The notes under the pieces were generated by a model. That model was not told where the DNA came from. It did no database searches and worked only from the letters and a program-made list of their open reading frames with translations. This document shows, one piece after another, positions 36,881 through 48,834 of a stretch of 64,000 nt of DNA. Source of the stretch: Epiperipatus broadwayi (Eukaryota; Onychophora; Udeonychophora; Euonychophora; Peripatidae); assembly GCA_028023455.1 (NCBI GenBank), contig JAQFVV010006199.1, positions 2,048,001-2,112,000 on the forward strand, in the 5' to 3' direction. The position numbers were made by a program, and so were the translations under genes. The number at the start of each line of letters is the position of its first letter. Within the stretch, counting starts at the first letter, position 1.

Positions 36881-37385
36881 TTTTACAGGATTTCTAATTA
36901 TAGTTCTCCACTATATTCTGATGTCAGTCTATCTTCCTACTGAAAACAATCTTCATTGCCTGTCTTTAGAATGTCTTTAAGTTAATCCTTATTATGTAAA
37001 TTAGGTTTATCTCTATTCACAAAAACCATGTACCATAAAACATCCTTCCAGGAAATCTTGTAGTTTCTTTTGTTTCATATATTCAGTGCAATGAAGATGT
37101 GATTTTACAATTGTGGAGTCAATAATATCCCTTCCAGAAAGTTGAAGAACATATTGATTGTTTTTATATCATGCCATTGTATTTTTAAAATTTTATGGAG
37201 CATCCTAAATTTTTTTAATGTCTTTATGTTGCATTTATAGGGTATCCAGATGTCACTTCCAAACAATAAAGTAGATATAATAATAGCTCTATATATAAAT
37301 AATTTAGTTGCTATAGTTATTTGTCTGTGATGAAATATCCCACCTTTTAATGTGTTAAAGCATCTCAATTTATAAAGTACACTTT
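36880..37385 (-). pseudogene. RTE LINE C-terminal region remnant
   Basis: The minus-strand frame 37,368-37,105 reads RCFNTLKGGIFHHRQ, then TKLFIYRAIIISTLLFGSDIW and LHKILKIQWHD, the arrangement found after the reverse transcriptase in RTE elements (VYRAVxLxTLLYGSExW, RKILxIxWxD). Further left, in other frames, fragments resembling the terminal RLPRxMFYGEL block continue to about 36,890. It has the same orientation as the RTE at 42.2-45.0 kb and supplies the part that copy lacks, so it may be the detached 3' portion of that element, separated when the Penelope-like element arrived. The 0.85 kb between 37,385 and 38,240 shows no clear RTE sequence, which weakens this. Confidence 0.75.
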
Positions 37386-38291
37386 CCTATTTATAAAATT
37401 ATAAGGATATTTAAATTGGATTTACATTTTCATGTTAATAATCATACAAGATAAAAAGTGTGAGAGTTTTTCGTTTACTACTAATGAATAAATAACTTCA
37501 TGTTTTGTGAAACATTAATTATTAAATCAAAGTCTTTATATTGTAATTATATGTTGAATTAATTTCATCATCTAAATGAATTATTAAATATTTTTAGAAA
37601 AATCCCAACTTTATATAAAGTTTTCAATGTATTTAACGGTTTAGTAACAGTATATTTTAAGTGGTATTATTTTCTTCTCTTTTTTGGTATTTCTGGCCTG
37701 ATCAGTGAGAGTACTAGTTTGGGAAATATTTAAATTCAAAGAAAATTGAATTTAAGTTAATTCTAATCATATTTCTATTTTATTAAGTGCAACAGTCAAT
37801 AGAAATTCCATATATTATCTATGAGATTCCTCTTGACTTCTTCACTTTTTTCTTAAGGACAAGATTAATGAATAGTTTCCAAACATTGTGCATTATTACA
37901 CTAGGAATATTGTAAGGATTCTTAATTTCTACAAAACCTAGGTTTAAAAAATACTGAAAACTGTATTTACAAACTACAAGGTGAATGTGGAAGAATTATA
38001 TTGCTAAATCAGTCACTCCATTGAAAAGTAATTAAAAAAGCATAAACTGATAATTGGGGGAGGGGGGATATCTAAAATAGCAGACCTTGTGCATATCAAT
38101 GAACATGTGGATAATTGGGGGCAGAGAAGATAAATTACAAGGAAATTTTAAAGAAACTGATCACATGTCAATGACAAACAACGTCATAAATCATTGCAAT
38201 AATTTATAATGTTTTGAATCATTCTTTAACTTTGCTCTTGAAAAAAATGGAGAAATTAAAAGAACCCTCATAGATAAGTATGTTAAAGTAC

Positions 38292-38480
38292 TGACTGTTG
38301 CCTTTGCTAGAATAGCCTAGTTGGTTAGAATGTTACCTTAAATTCAATATTCATGAGTCTAAAGATTCTAGGTTTGATTCCCATACACTGTCATTGGTAG
38401 GCCAGCAGAACATAAAGAAGTGAGGAAAATAATACCACTGAAAACATTGTGCTACATACTACTCTTTGTACTATTCAAAA
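38292..38480 (+). repeat. tRNA-like terminal module, left copy
   Basis: TAGCCTAGTTGG (38,313-38,324) fits the pol III A-box consensus and GGTTTGATTCC (38,371-38,381) differs from the B-box consensus at one base. The preceding ACTGTTGCCTTTG and the following block, GGCCAGCA... to CTATTCAAAATAG, recur in the right copy. Alone it would be called a tRNA-derived SINE. Confidence 0.65.
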
Positions 38481-38932
38481 TAGAAAATCATCTTCATTTT
38501 CATATATAAATAAATATAAATCTGAAAGGACTATTTCTTAAGGTTTACAACTAAATCCCGTGATTTACTTTCAGGGAGCTGAGACAATTATTCAGACAGA
38601 AGTGAAGTTTTGTGAAAAGAAAAAATAAACATTCATATGTTTTTCAAGTATCAAACATTATGTTATATAGAATATTTGCAAAAAAATAAACTTACTGATG
38701 GAGATTTCATAAAAGTTTTTTAAGTAATAGGAAAATCACATTCTAAATTGCATTGAAAAATAAAAGAATTGTCAAAAAAAAAAAACTTAAATCTAAATGA
38801 TGCTGTAGTATGAAACAACCTATCAGTTTCATTAATTAAAAATTTTAGTTGTAAATATTTAACAAATACTGAAATTTTTATTCTGAAAAAAAAATTAAAC
38901 TTTTTCATCCCAATATCACGTTAATAGATATA

Positions 38933-40560
38933 ATGACAGATATTGAGAAAGTTATTCAAAAATTGCTTCTGGAAGAAGCAGCAGAATTAAATTGGAGAAA
39001 CTTGAGAGAAATCAAAAATCCAAATCATAAGAGGAAAGTAGTTTTATTTCTCAAACTAGACAAATCCATAATCATCAACTCTTCTGACAAAAGCAGTGCT
39101 ATAGTTCTAATGAATGTTACTAATAATAAAATAAAAGATCTTAAAGAAAATAAATTATTTCACTTATTTAGAAAGAAGTAAATTAGGATGTTATTTCAGC
39201 AAAATCACTCAATTTTGTAGTCTATCTGAAATCCATAAAGACCATGTTTCACTCTGTAACTTATTGTTAGTTTTAGAAATCCACTATGCCAAAACTTGTC
39301 AAGATTTCATTTGAAGATTCTTGGTCCTTTGCAGGGATTCTAAGCATTTTATTGAACTCATCAAGAACATGAAAATTGGAAAAAACTGAGACATTGATAA
39401 GCTTTGATGTGGAAAACTTATTCATAAATGTACCTCTGATGAAGCATTATCTATTCCAAGAAAAGATGAGATGTCAATAATAATTTTAAGCCAGAACAAC
39501 TCTTTCTATTGATAGTATAATGGAACTCTTAACACCTTGCATAACCAACAACACCCTTTCAATACACTACGGAATTCTTTCAACAAAATCTTGAGAAAGC
39601 TATGAGTTTGCCACAGCTACCTCTGATTAACAACAATTGCATAGAAGGACTTGAAACCACAGTCATAAATATTACTCCATACTATCTAAAGTCTGGCTTC
39701 ACTATGTTGATGATACATTTGTTGTGTAGCTACTTGGCGATGCATTTTTACAAACATTCTGGACACACATTGATAGCATATCCCTTTCAATTAATTTAAA
39801 GAATAGAATCTGAACAAGAATAAAAATTGGCATTTTTAGATATTCTTTTGACAAGACTCTCTCATTACAAAATCAAAACTAAAGTTTACAGAAAAAACAC
39901 ACATACAGGAAAATATTTAGCATATACATCATAGCAGAAACACAAAGCATGGATTTATACTATAACTAAGGAACAGAGCAAAAGAAGTTTGCCAGAAATC
40001 TATGATTTGGAAAAAGAAGAAACATCATAGAATAAACTCTCAAGAAGAATAGTTATCCATCAACTATTATTAAGAAAACTTTAAATGGATAATGAAAAGA
40101 AACATCAAAAGAAAAACAATCATAGATATTATGGTGTCTCCATGCCTATCAGGGATAGCCCACAAACTAAAGAAAATGACAATGAAAAGAAGCATCAAAA
40201 GAAAAACAATCATAGGTATTATAGTGTCTCCATACCTATCAGGGATAGCACACAAACTAAAGAAAATTTGCAGTCAAATCGAAAGTTATTCATAGCCATA
40301 GCTTACTACAAAAAATCTCAATCTCTATAAAACTAAACTTGAAATGATAATTAACAAAAATCACATTTATGAAATACAATGAGAATTATGGATGAATGTA
40401 TAATGATTAAAACAAATGTATCAAAAATAACAGATCATTTATAATATATTCCAAAGAACATGTTCAATTGGGAAAATAACAAAAATATTGGGCAAGGAAG
40501 AAAAAGTATAAAGGAGAAAAATTAATGAAGATGGAAACTACTCATTAATCTTCTCCTTAA
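38933..40560 (+). pseudogene. Penelope-like reverse transcriptase, broken
   Basis: 38,933-39,178 reads LLLEEAAELN...LKLDKSIIINSSDKSSAIVLMN, matching the Penelope block that normally has PADKG. CTSDEALS near 39,431 matches a conserved palm segment. HYVDDTFVV (39,691-39,717) is an intact catalytic box, followed in the same frame, after one stop, by DILLTR at 39,838-39,855. TIIGIIVSPYLSGIAHKLKKI (40,207-40,269) matches the PYxxGxS block beyond the palm. HIYEIQ near 40,366 and a FNWEN...KEEKYKGEKL region near 40,465-40,520 fit the C-terminal GIY-YIG endonuclease arrangement. An in-frame 90-bp duplication (40,091-40,270) and several stops are present. Inactive. Confidence 0.75.
40091..40270 (+). 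repeat. In-frame 90-bp tandem duplication in the Penelope ORF
   Basis: AATGAAAAGA begins at 40,091 and again at 40,181. The two 90-base units (30 codons) differ at a handful of positions (GATATTATGG versus GGTATTATAG). Both copies keep the PYLSGIAHKLKK-like segment. Confidence 0.85.
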
Positions 40561-40656
40561 GAAATAATAAAGAAATCAGCAGGACTCTCATACGTATAAG
40601 TAAATAAAATTTCTATTGACTGTTGCCTTTGATAGAATAGCCTAAATGATTTAGAG

Positions 40657-40940
40657 CAGTGTTTCCCAACCTGTGGTACGCATACCACTGGTGGTATGCG
40701 AGTTGCTGGTTGGTGGTACACGAAAAATAATCAATAATGGCAGACATAAAAAAAAATTAAATCATAAAAATATCATAGAAATGTTTTTTCCTATAATTCA
40801 GTGTTTCCCAACCTGTAGTACGCGTACCACTGGTGGTACGCGAGTTGCTGGTTGGTGGTACACGAAAAATAATCAATAATGGCGGACATAAAAAAAAATT
40901 AAATCATAAAAATATCATAGAAATGTTTTTTCCTATAATT
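40657..40940 (+). repeat. 142-bp tandem duplication of the hAT left end
   Basis: 40,657-40,798 and 40,799-40,940 are almost identical, each beginning CAGTGTTTCCCAACCTGT and ending TTCCTATAATT. The element therefore has two left termini in tandem. The inner GGTGGTACGCGAGTTGCTGG block is copied too. Confidence 0.88.
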
Positions 40941-41054
40941 CATAAAAATAATTTCAATTAATAATATTATACAGTAAAGTTGTTAATATGTATAGTCGAT
41001 AACAATCTTTAATGTTAATGATAAAATTGAGAGTATGATTAAGAAATTAGATTT

Positions 41055-41540
41055 TTGGAAACAGTGTATCAAAAACAATCAACTGGAAGTATTCGAAACA
41101 ATACATATTTTTTGTTTGAAAATAAGGTTAGTCTGTCTCAAGATATACGAGAAAATATAATAGCACATTTAACAGGATTAAAAATGTCTTTCATGGAATA
41201 TTTTCCAAAACCCGAAAACACAAATGATAATTGGATTTCAAACCCCTTCTATGAAGAAAATTTAGAAAAAGCTACATCATTATCAATAAAGTATAAATAA
41301 AATTTAATAGAATTATCATGTGACAGAACTTTACAAGTAGAATTCAAACGACACAATCTAATTAATTTTTGGTTAAACATTAAAGAATATGAACAACTTT
41401 CTGAGAAAGCTCTTAAATTATTATTACCGTTTACTAGTACGGAATTAGTAGAAAGAGCTTTTTCTTCTTATATTTTTTTAAAAAATAAGTATCGAAACAG
41501 ATTGAACGCATCTTTTGAACCAAATTTCAAAAAATTATGA
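41055..41540 (+). pseudogene. hAT transposase C-terminal fragment
   Basis: The open frame 41,055-41,297 reads LTGLKMSFMEYFP and NPFYEENLEKA. After one stop, the same frame continues as DRTLQVEFKRHNLINFWLNI, LSEKALKLLLPFTSTELVER and NKYRNRLN to about 41,540. This is the arrangement of the hAT C-terminal (dimerisation) region in the ZBED/SCAND3-like transposases (FW, SEKALKxLLPFxTTxLCExxFS, K.RSRL). The cysteine and phenylalanine of the family's CExxFS are replaced. The N-terminal BED finger and most of the catalytic domain are missing. Confidence 0.8.
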
Positions 41541-41967
41541 TATTCGAAACAAGCACAAGGATCTCATTAAATTTATTTTATAAAAATATTTGATTATGAT
41601 AAGAAAATATATTAATTGTTTTTTTATAATTTTGTGTTTTTATTAAAACCATTTATTAGTAAACGAAATATGACAAAATAATAGATAAATATGAAACTTT
41701 GAACAAATACACACACACATATATATATGTTACAGTGAGTTTATAATCCGGCGTGACGTTTAGGTGTGTTTCAATGTAATTTGTCTCATTATGTGATGTG
41801 AATACATATATGGTCACCCTATAATATTTATAATGCAAATAAAATAACACACTCACAATAACAAATTTCATGAAGTACAATCATTTTTACGAAGTGGTAC
41901 AATTTAGCATGATGTACTACCAAGTGGTACGCGAGCCAAAAAAGGTTGGGAAATGCTGATTTAGAGC

Positions 41968-42125
41968 ATCACCTTAATTTCAATACTCACAAATCTAATT
42001 ATACTAGATTCTATTCCTATAGTAGTATTCTCACTAATCAGGCCAGCAACATTTGAATAAGGGAAGTCAATAATACCATTTGAAATAAAGTGCTGTACAT
42101 TAACCTGTGTGCTATTATTAATAGT
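41968..42125 (+). repeat. tRNA-like terminal module, right copy (after hAT)
   Basis: Joined to 40,617-40,656 it reproduces the left module: GAATAGCCTAAATGATTTAGAG then CATCACCTTAATTTCAATACTCAC...AATCTA...TAGATTCTATTCC, the block GGCCAGCA, AATAATACCA and CTATTATTAATAG. The A and B boxes are more decayed than in the left copy. Confidence 0.65.
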
Positions 42126-42854
42126 TAAGTGTATTTGAAGTTTGAATTTTTTTCTAAACAAAATTTAACAATTAAAATATCATCACCACAAATTTTAAGT
42201 TAAACACAGTCTTTATATGTTGCATTCAAAACATTAAGTGCATTCTGTAAATCATCTTTTGACCTGACAGAAATATCTTAATATCAGCATATTGTAAATC
42301 CATAATCCAAGAAGATGAATTTCTTTTGCTTTTAATTGTTTAAAATTCAAAATTTTATCATCAAACATGTAGTTCATGTTGATTGCTGATTCATTAAGCT
42401 ATAAATAAACAATACCAAAAATCACTGTCATAAAAATCAAAAACATTGTTGAAGCAAATATATTCCTTGTTTAACATCACTTTTTATTTCAAATGTCTCA
42501 TATTTTTCATCTATATTGATAACATTTTCTCCCAATCCATCTTATGTTGAGTAATACAAATAAACTTTGAAGAATAATCAAGTTCAAACAGTGTCATATA
42601 TTTGTTTGATTATTTGAATCAAATAACTTAACCAATTCAATAATGGTAATATATAAATTATTTTTTTTGTTCCCAGATGTTTTTGTTGCTTTTTCTGACA
42701 ACAACAAACATGTCTCTAATGTTCCTTCATTCTCTAAAAGTATATTGTATCTCTGGTAATCATTCATCTATGATTGGAAGGAACCTATTCAACCAAATCC
42801 TTGACAATAATGTTGCTGTAATGGGTATTAATGATATTCCACAGAAATGTTTGC

Positions 42855-43445
42855 AATCTTGTCTACTTTTCACTGAGGCAAAACTATCTCCATATAGGAG
42901 CATCACTCAGTGCAAGCCAGAATAATCAGTGGGTGCAGGAAGGTTTGTCATAAAATCTTTATCTAGTGCCTACTCATCCAATAGGTCTGGACTAATTTCT
43001 AGCTTGTGGGTTTTCATCAGTGAGAGGCTTTAGATCTGAGAGCTCTGCGCCTAGATCTTAGGATCTAATGCAATCTTCTGACAGCCACCTTTTATTTTTT
43101 TTAGTTAACTATAAAGCTTTGAGTCCAAAATGAAAGCACTATAATGTTTTCAAACTAAGGTCATTAGCTTGTATAGTTGTATACATCTGAACTCAGTTCA
43201 GCATCCATAGTTTTTAGTGTCTTTGCTTCTTTAATAACCACAGTCACCATAATCCTACTGGGCATGATTGGTATTAAATCAACAAACATCCCACACAATA
43301 ACCATTCTTTTATGCTTACACAAGCTGTTTTTCACAGAAGCAAAACTCTCCATGAGTGACGCTACAGTATGGAAAGTTTTGCCTCTGGAAAATAAGCATA
43401 AAGAATGGTGATCATGTGATGTTTGACGGCTTAATCTTATCTATT
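42855..43445 (-). mobile_element. Hammerhead-bearing short retroelement, copy 2
   Basis: The element (about 42,868-43,432, 565 bp) is flanked by AATCTTGTCTACT (42,855-42,867) and AATCTTATCTATT (43,433-43,445), 11 of 13 identical and read as a target-site duplication. Complemented, it aligns along its length with 7,761-8,337: TTTAATACCAATC, CAGTAGGATTATGGTGACTG, GATTGCATTAGATCCTAAGA, GGATGAGTAGGCACTAGATA and the CTATATGGAGATAG-TTTTGCC end. It repeats the A-B-A'-C-B' order, though B here is shorter and followed by a partial inverted copy of itself. The ribozyme motif has decayed. It is inserted in the reverse transcriptase of an RTE element. Confidence 0.75.
42984..43030 (-). ncRNA. Decayed hammerhead ribozyme motif
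   Basis: On the minus strand the core CTGATGA (43,020-43,014), GAAA (42,999-42,996) and the GTC triplet (42,992-42,990) are all kept at the same spacing as in copy 1. Stem II reads AAC...GCT: relative to copy 1 (GGC...GCC) one pair has changed from G-C to A-T with both sides altered, and one is now A-C. Stem I no longer pairs next to the core. Probably inactive. Confidence 0.6.
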
Positions 43446-43899
43446 CATTTTGTCCTTAAAATCTGGCAACACAACTTTATGAGTCCATATCTTCCTAAAA
43501 AAATTGTAATATTTTTGAAGACAACATCTCATCACTATATCTTAAACTTCTTTCATCAGGATCTTCTGACTTTCATTTGTTAAGATTAGAAAGAATTACA
43601 GTATTTTGACTTCATTAATAAACTTGATACTTTTGTTGAAATCTAAATGAGTAGATAAAGTAAATATATCATTAAAATCATCTGAATTTTTGTATCATTA
43701 TTTAAAAGTTGAAAATATCAATGTCATCATATAAGAAGATTTCATAGAATTGTGGTAACATTTATCATGTTCTAATATTGCTTTTAATGCATCAAAAAAA
43801 AATCTCAAATGACCATGATCAGTAAAAGTCTTTGTCACTTTTATAGTTTTAATTCATCAATTATTTTTTTATGTGTTCTTATCAATCAATAAACTGCTG

Positions 43900-44950
43900 C
43901 CTTTAATCTCTACGTTTATTGTGAACTCCACATTTAAGAGATTTTTCTGCCAATTAGGAAATGCCACATGTTCTCTTTTAATAAGGTAGATCATTATCAG
44001 AAAAATGAATCATGATTTTTTTTAGTGAACCTAAGAATAAATATATTTGTATTCATAGTACACTCCATGCCTTAGTAATATGATAATTCTAAAAGGACAA
44101 AATTAGTATTCTAATGTTAAACTGTTGAAATTTAGCATGTGTTGTAGAGAATGTAATATGTATAGTAGATACTTCTAAAGAAGAAACATCTTTTTTTTTT
44201 CTGTCTAAAGAACAAACATTGATTTTTTTAAGAATCTGATTCGAATAAAATCTAGTTTTAATGCAATTATTATTTTAACCTTAAAGTAAACTAATCAATG
44301 ACATTCCAATAATCTGTTTTTGCAAGTGCTTATGTTCTATGAACTTTACTTGTATTGTGCCTCCTAATTCCTAAATTATAATGGAATCTATTCAATGCCA
44401 TTGTTTGGAACATTGATAATTCCATGTTTTTTTTATAGTGATTTTTCTGCCTAAACAAACTTCATGTTAGTCAGTCCATATGTTGTGAAATTCAGTAACA
44501 TCCTTTGAATTTACAGCACCATTGTTATTATTATCAACAATTTTTAGCAAAGCCTATTGTTTGTATTAAGATATGCATTGATATCTCTGAGAAGAGAAAT
44601 TTGATCTTGTAACAATAATATGCTAACCAACAAAAAATAAAAACTTTTCCCTCTAATTTCTTTGAATCTAATGTTGGAACATGTGAACTAATAAAATGAA
44701 CATTGGAACCATTGTGCAAACCAAGTTTTAATGCCATTAGTTTTTCACCAATGCAATGAAAAATTCCAAGAATAGGCAATACTAAATTAGACTTTTAAGC
44801 AAATGCAAAACCATGCATTCTTTTTTCAATATCTGTCTAACCATATTCCTCTTAAAGAAGGGTACGAAATAAGACCAACTATATCTTTCTTACAGTTTTA
44901 TGGTTGTTTAGCCAGAAATGTTTTTCTCCATTCTGATTTTAATAAAGTTC
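43900..44950 (-). pseudogene. RTE endonuclease remnant
   Basis: The minus-strand frame 44,779-44,534 reads LPILGIFHCIGEKLMALKLGLHNG and then FISSHVPTLDSKKLEGKV, the middle of the RTE endonuclease (usually ISDRLMTLRLPL and ISAYAPT). The upstream block FAFA-KSNLV is split by a stop. The residues after GKV, normally a GDFNA metal-binding block, are decayed to DINAYLNTN. It would have nicked target DNA. No start codon or 5' end could be fixed. Confidence 0.7.
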
Positions 44951-45000
44951 ACACATTCCATCTATCTGTATTTGGAAAAAAAATCTGATTTTTAAAATTA

Positions 45001-46219
<1,219 letters not shown>

Positions 46220-46490
46220 GGAAAAAATACAATAATAAACAATATATAATCTAAAATCAAGAGGATTTACATATGAAAAGCTCTAAATAATGAAAACTGT
46301 TCAAAATAAATTTATAAGCAGTATTGAGAATGGATATATATATATATTCTGAAGGTGACATGAATTCAGATCGTAAGTCAATAGTGGCAGAATTCAAATT
46401 AAATTTTGTTAATATAAAATATTTTAAATCAGGTTTTAAAAAAAGTTCAAAGTAAGTCAAAAGTATGACTAGAAGATAAATATATTTCAA

Positions 46491-47450
46491 ATGAATGATG
46501 ATTTGAAGGAATTAGTTAATATTTGCAACATAATTTATGAATTCAGAAGAGTAGCCAGTAGACTTTATTCACCAGTTTTAATTGCTTTAGTGATAAGAAC
46601 TTATGCAGTAAACTGTGAGAATTTTGGAATAGTAAGTTTAATCTCTAACAATATTTCACAAGGTAAAAAATGATTGGGACTATTGTCGAGAAATATGTAG
46701 AAAGTATAAGTTAAATTAATATTTGTTTCATTGATTTGAAAAAGCTTTTGAAATATTAAATGAGATTATTTTGAGGAAGAAAGATATAGAATAGAAGGGA
46801 GCAAAATAGGAGAATTACAAAATAATAGTAGGTGTCTTCTTTTTTCATAACAGATTTAAATAGGAGTATAAGATGAATGTTAATTAATTTCTGCATCAGT
46901 TTTATGAATGACACAGCTATACTTATAGATACTGAAAATGAACTTAGCAAAATATTGAGATGGATGGGAGTTTTTAAATATAAATTTTAGTTCAATGAAT
47001 ATCTCTTTAGGTAGATATGGTAAAAAAAATGACAGTTGCCAGGAATTTATTGTCTGATAGATATTAATAAAAATATAACAATGGCCTAAATAGACTTTTA
47101 TTAAAAATAGAAAGTTAAGTTAGTTTGTGGTTTATTAAAGTTTTAATTAAGGTAAAAATGTTAAATATTTTGTTAGGAATGTGGTGTTATATGAAATAGT
47201 CATAATTAAAACGTAAATGTAAAAAGATTGCAGACTTTTAAATAGAAAATTTGAAAATGAATGGAAAAGGTAAATTGAAAGGATTGTTTTTGCATTGTTG
47301 AAGAGAATAAATGAAAAAGTAATAATTTATTTTTAAAAATTATGAAATTAGATTAACTATGTATAGAGAGAAACTATGAAAAATGTTCTGGAAGATCTAT
47401 GGATGGTGAACAGATAAAAGATAGGAAAAGAAAGATGATATTCTAATAAA
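46491..47450 (+). pseudogene. LINE reverse transcriptase remnant (second LINE lineage)
   Basis: On the plus strand, 46,491-46,673 gives LKELVNICNIIYE, then AVNCENFGIVSLISN, matching the fingers block normally reading CxNYRxISLxS. IVEKYVES...INICFIDLKK follows at about 46,683-46,735, FMNDTAILIDTENELSKILR at 46,895-46,955 (the catalytic ADD is now MND), and an FENEWKR...RINEK region near 47,255-47,315. RSMDGEQIKDRKRKMIF (47,394-47,444) matches the GRxR motif at the C-terminus. The wording differs from the RTE copies elsewhere in the window, so it is another lineage, perhaps BovB- or R4-like. Stops and shifts throughout. Confidence 0.75.
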
Positions 47451-48834
47451 GGGTGACTGAAGATTAAAATAATGAATTGAATTGTATATTTTAAGGACTA
47501 TCTTTTTTTGAGAAAATAATTATACTTTTGCATATAATATGAAGGGCAATACATGTCTGAATCTATGAAAATAATTCCCACTGCACAAATACATTGTGAA
47601 ATATCTACAAATTTGTTTTCATATTTAAAAGATTTTTTAATTTGCGAGAATACTCTCTATATATGTATATTAAAATACACACTGATGTGGGAGTCAGAAA
47701 TTGCAAATGCAATGTTTATAAATAGTATATAGTTTAAATTAAAATAATAATTCTTAGGAAAAATGATAATAATATTATCAGAAAAGATCATTCAAGAATT
47801 CTTTTTTCTAAGTGACCTCTGACTGTTTGCTGAGATCTAAAGAGAATGTGTCCTTTCTTATTTTTACTTTCTCATCACATGAAGAGTAACAGATGGGCCA
47901 AAGCTTGATTGCATCAAATCATTAGAACTCTTATTGAGCAAATTTACCTTTAAATGCAATTACTAAAGTAATTTAATCCAATTCTCAAGCTGCAGCTTTT
48001 GCTTTAAAACAAAGAGACTTCTAAGAATTCTTGACTTGAAAAAAGTGAAATCATTTTTTTATGAAATTTCAAAAACCATTTGCATAGATGGCATAAATAT
48101 CCATTTTATGATATTTTTATTTTTATAAAATTTAACTTATTGATGGAATTGGAGTTGAGCATTGTTGTTGTGAAATTAATTTATATGTGTGTGTGTCATT
48201 GATACATATTAATAGTGTTTATGAATATTTTTTGCAAATGAATAATTTTTATTTAATTTACTCTAGAGCTTGTTCACATATGTGTGTTTGATGGGTGATT
48301 TTATCTTGTGTACACATTTTGGCTAATCTGATGGAGAAAAAGAGTTGCAGTGATCAATAAATTCAATGATGATGCTCTAAAAATTTATATCAGTATAACA
48401 TTATTATTTTACAGTCTATTAAAATTAAAGTTCATATGGTCTTTAAAAAAAAGTAGTGATTAAATACTATATTTAGTGATTTATTATACACAGGAGTTTA
48501 GACAAAATAATTGAATACCTATCTTTACTAATCTGCAATAGTTGTTTCAAGAACTGTTTGTATTCTATATGAAATATAATGACTACAGGATTAGTAAAAC
48601 ATCTCTTATAACAAGTCTCAAATTTTTTGAGATATCAATGCAGAATATATATATATGTCATTTATTCAAGAAAGATCTTAGAGGTGAATACTTAAATTAG
48701 ATGATCACAGACTTCATAGGAGACAAATGTCATCATTCTCATATTTATAGAGAAGTTAGGCATAATAGTGAGACCATTTATAATACCTTGCTTGATGTAG
48801 TGATGTCATTTGCAACAATACATGTATATATTCT
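47451..48834. other. AT-rich non-coding DNA, nothing recognised
   Basis: No gene, RNA or element boundary was identified. The left end may include the 3' tail of the preceding LINE remnant. Confidence 0.55.

Larger units (their letters stand above)
40649..41967 (+). mobile_element. hAT transposon remnant with intact 8-bp target duplication
   Basis: ATTTAGAG flanks the element exactly (40,649-40,656 and 41,960-41,967). The ends are inverted: CAGTGTTTCCCAACCT on the left and, complemented, CAGCATTTCCCAACCT on the right. Subterminal GTGGTACGCG repeats occur at both ends, typical of hAT. The element is 1,303 bp, too short for a complete transposase, and holds only a C-terminal transposase fragment. 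It sits inside the right tRNA-like module of the Penelope-like element, so it is younger than that element. Confidence 0.88.
38240..42130 (+). mobile_element. Penelope-like element with repeated terminal modules
   Basis: A decayed reverse transcriptase and traces of a C-terminal endonuclease region (38,933-40,560) are flanked on both sides by the same module: end of the coding region, then ACTGTTGCCTTTG, then a tRNA-like sequence and about 100 bases of tail. The modules lie at about 38,240-38,480 and at 40,540-40,656 joined to 41,968-42,125, the second being split by a hAT insertion. Partial tandem arrangement giving LTR-like flanks is usual for Penelope-like elements. No hammerhead core was seen in these flanks. 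Confidence 0.75.
42180..45000 (-). mobile_element. RTE-type LINE interrupted by ribozyme element copy 2
   Basis: From right to left on the minus strand: the endonuclease (GLHNGSNVHFISSHVPTLDS, about 44,670-44,730), a connector with FFFDALKAI (about 43,785-43,815), LPDFKDKMNR just right of 43,445, then after the inserted element (42,868-43,432) DCKHFCGIS, LNRFLPIIDE and the FREWRN-like block to about 42,740, followed by NYMFDDKILNFKQLKAK near 42,360 and a damaged LQYAD near 42,290. Removing the insert and one duplication joins the frame directly from KMNR, stop, to DCKHF. The element ends abruptly near 42,180, where the Penelope-like element begins. Dead copy. Confidence 0.78.

Noticed and set aside
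38313-38381. Functional tRNA gene
   Set aside because: Boxes are tRNA-like but the acceptor stem and anticodon arm do not pair, and a related sequence flanks the other side of the Penelope-like element.
39430-39470. CTGATGA...GAAAA inside the Penelope-like ORF
   Set aside because: It is a coding segment of the reverse transcriptase and gives no stem II.
40673-40879. 68-residue frame at the hAT left end
   Set aside because: It translates the duplicated terminal repeats, not a protein domain.
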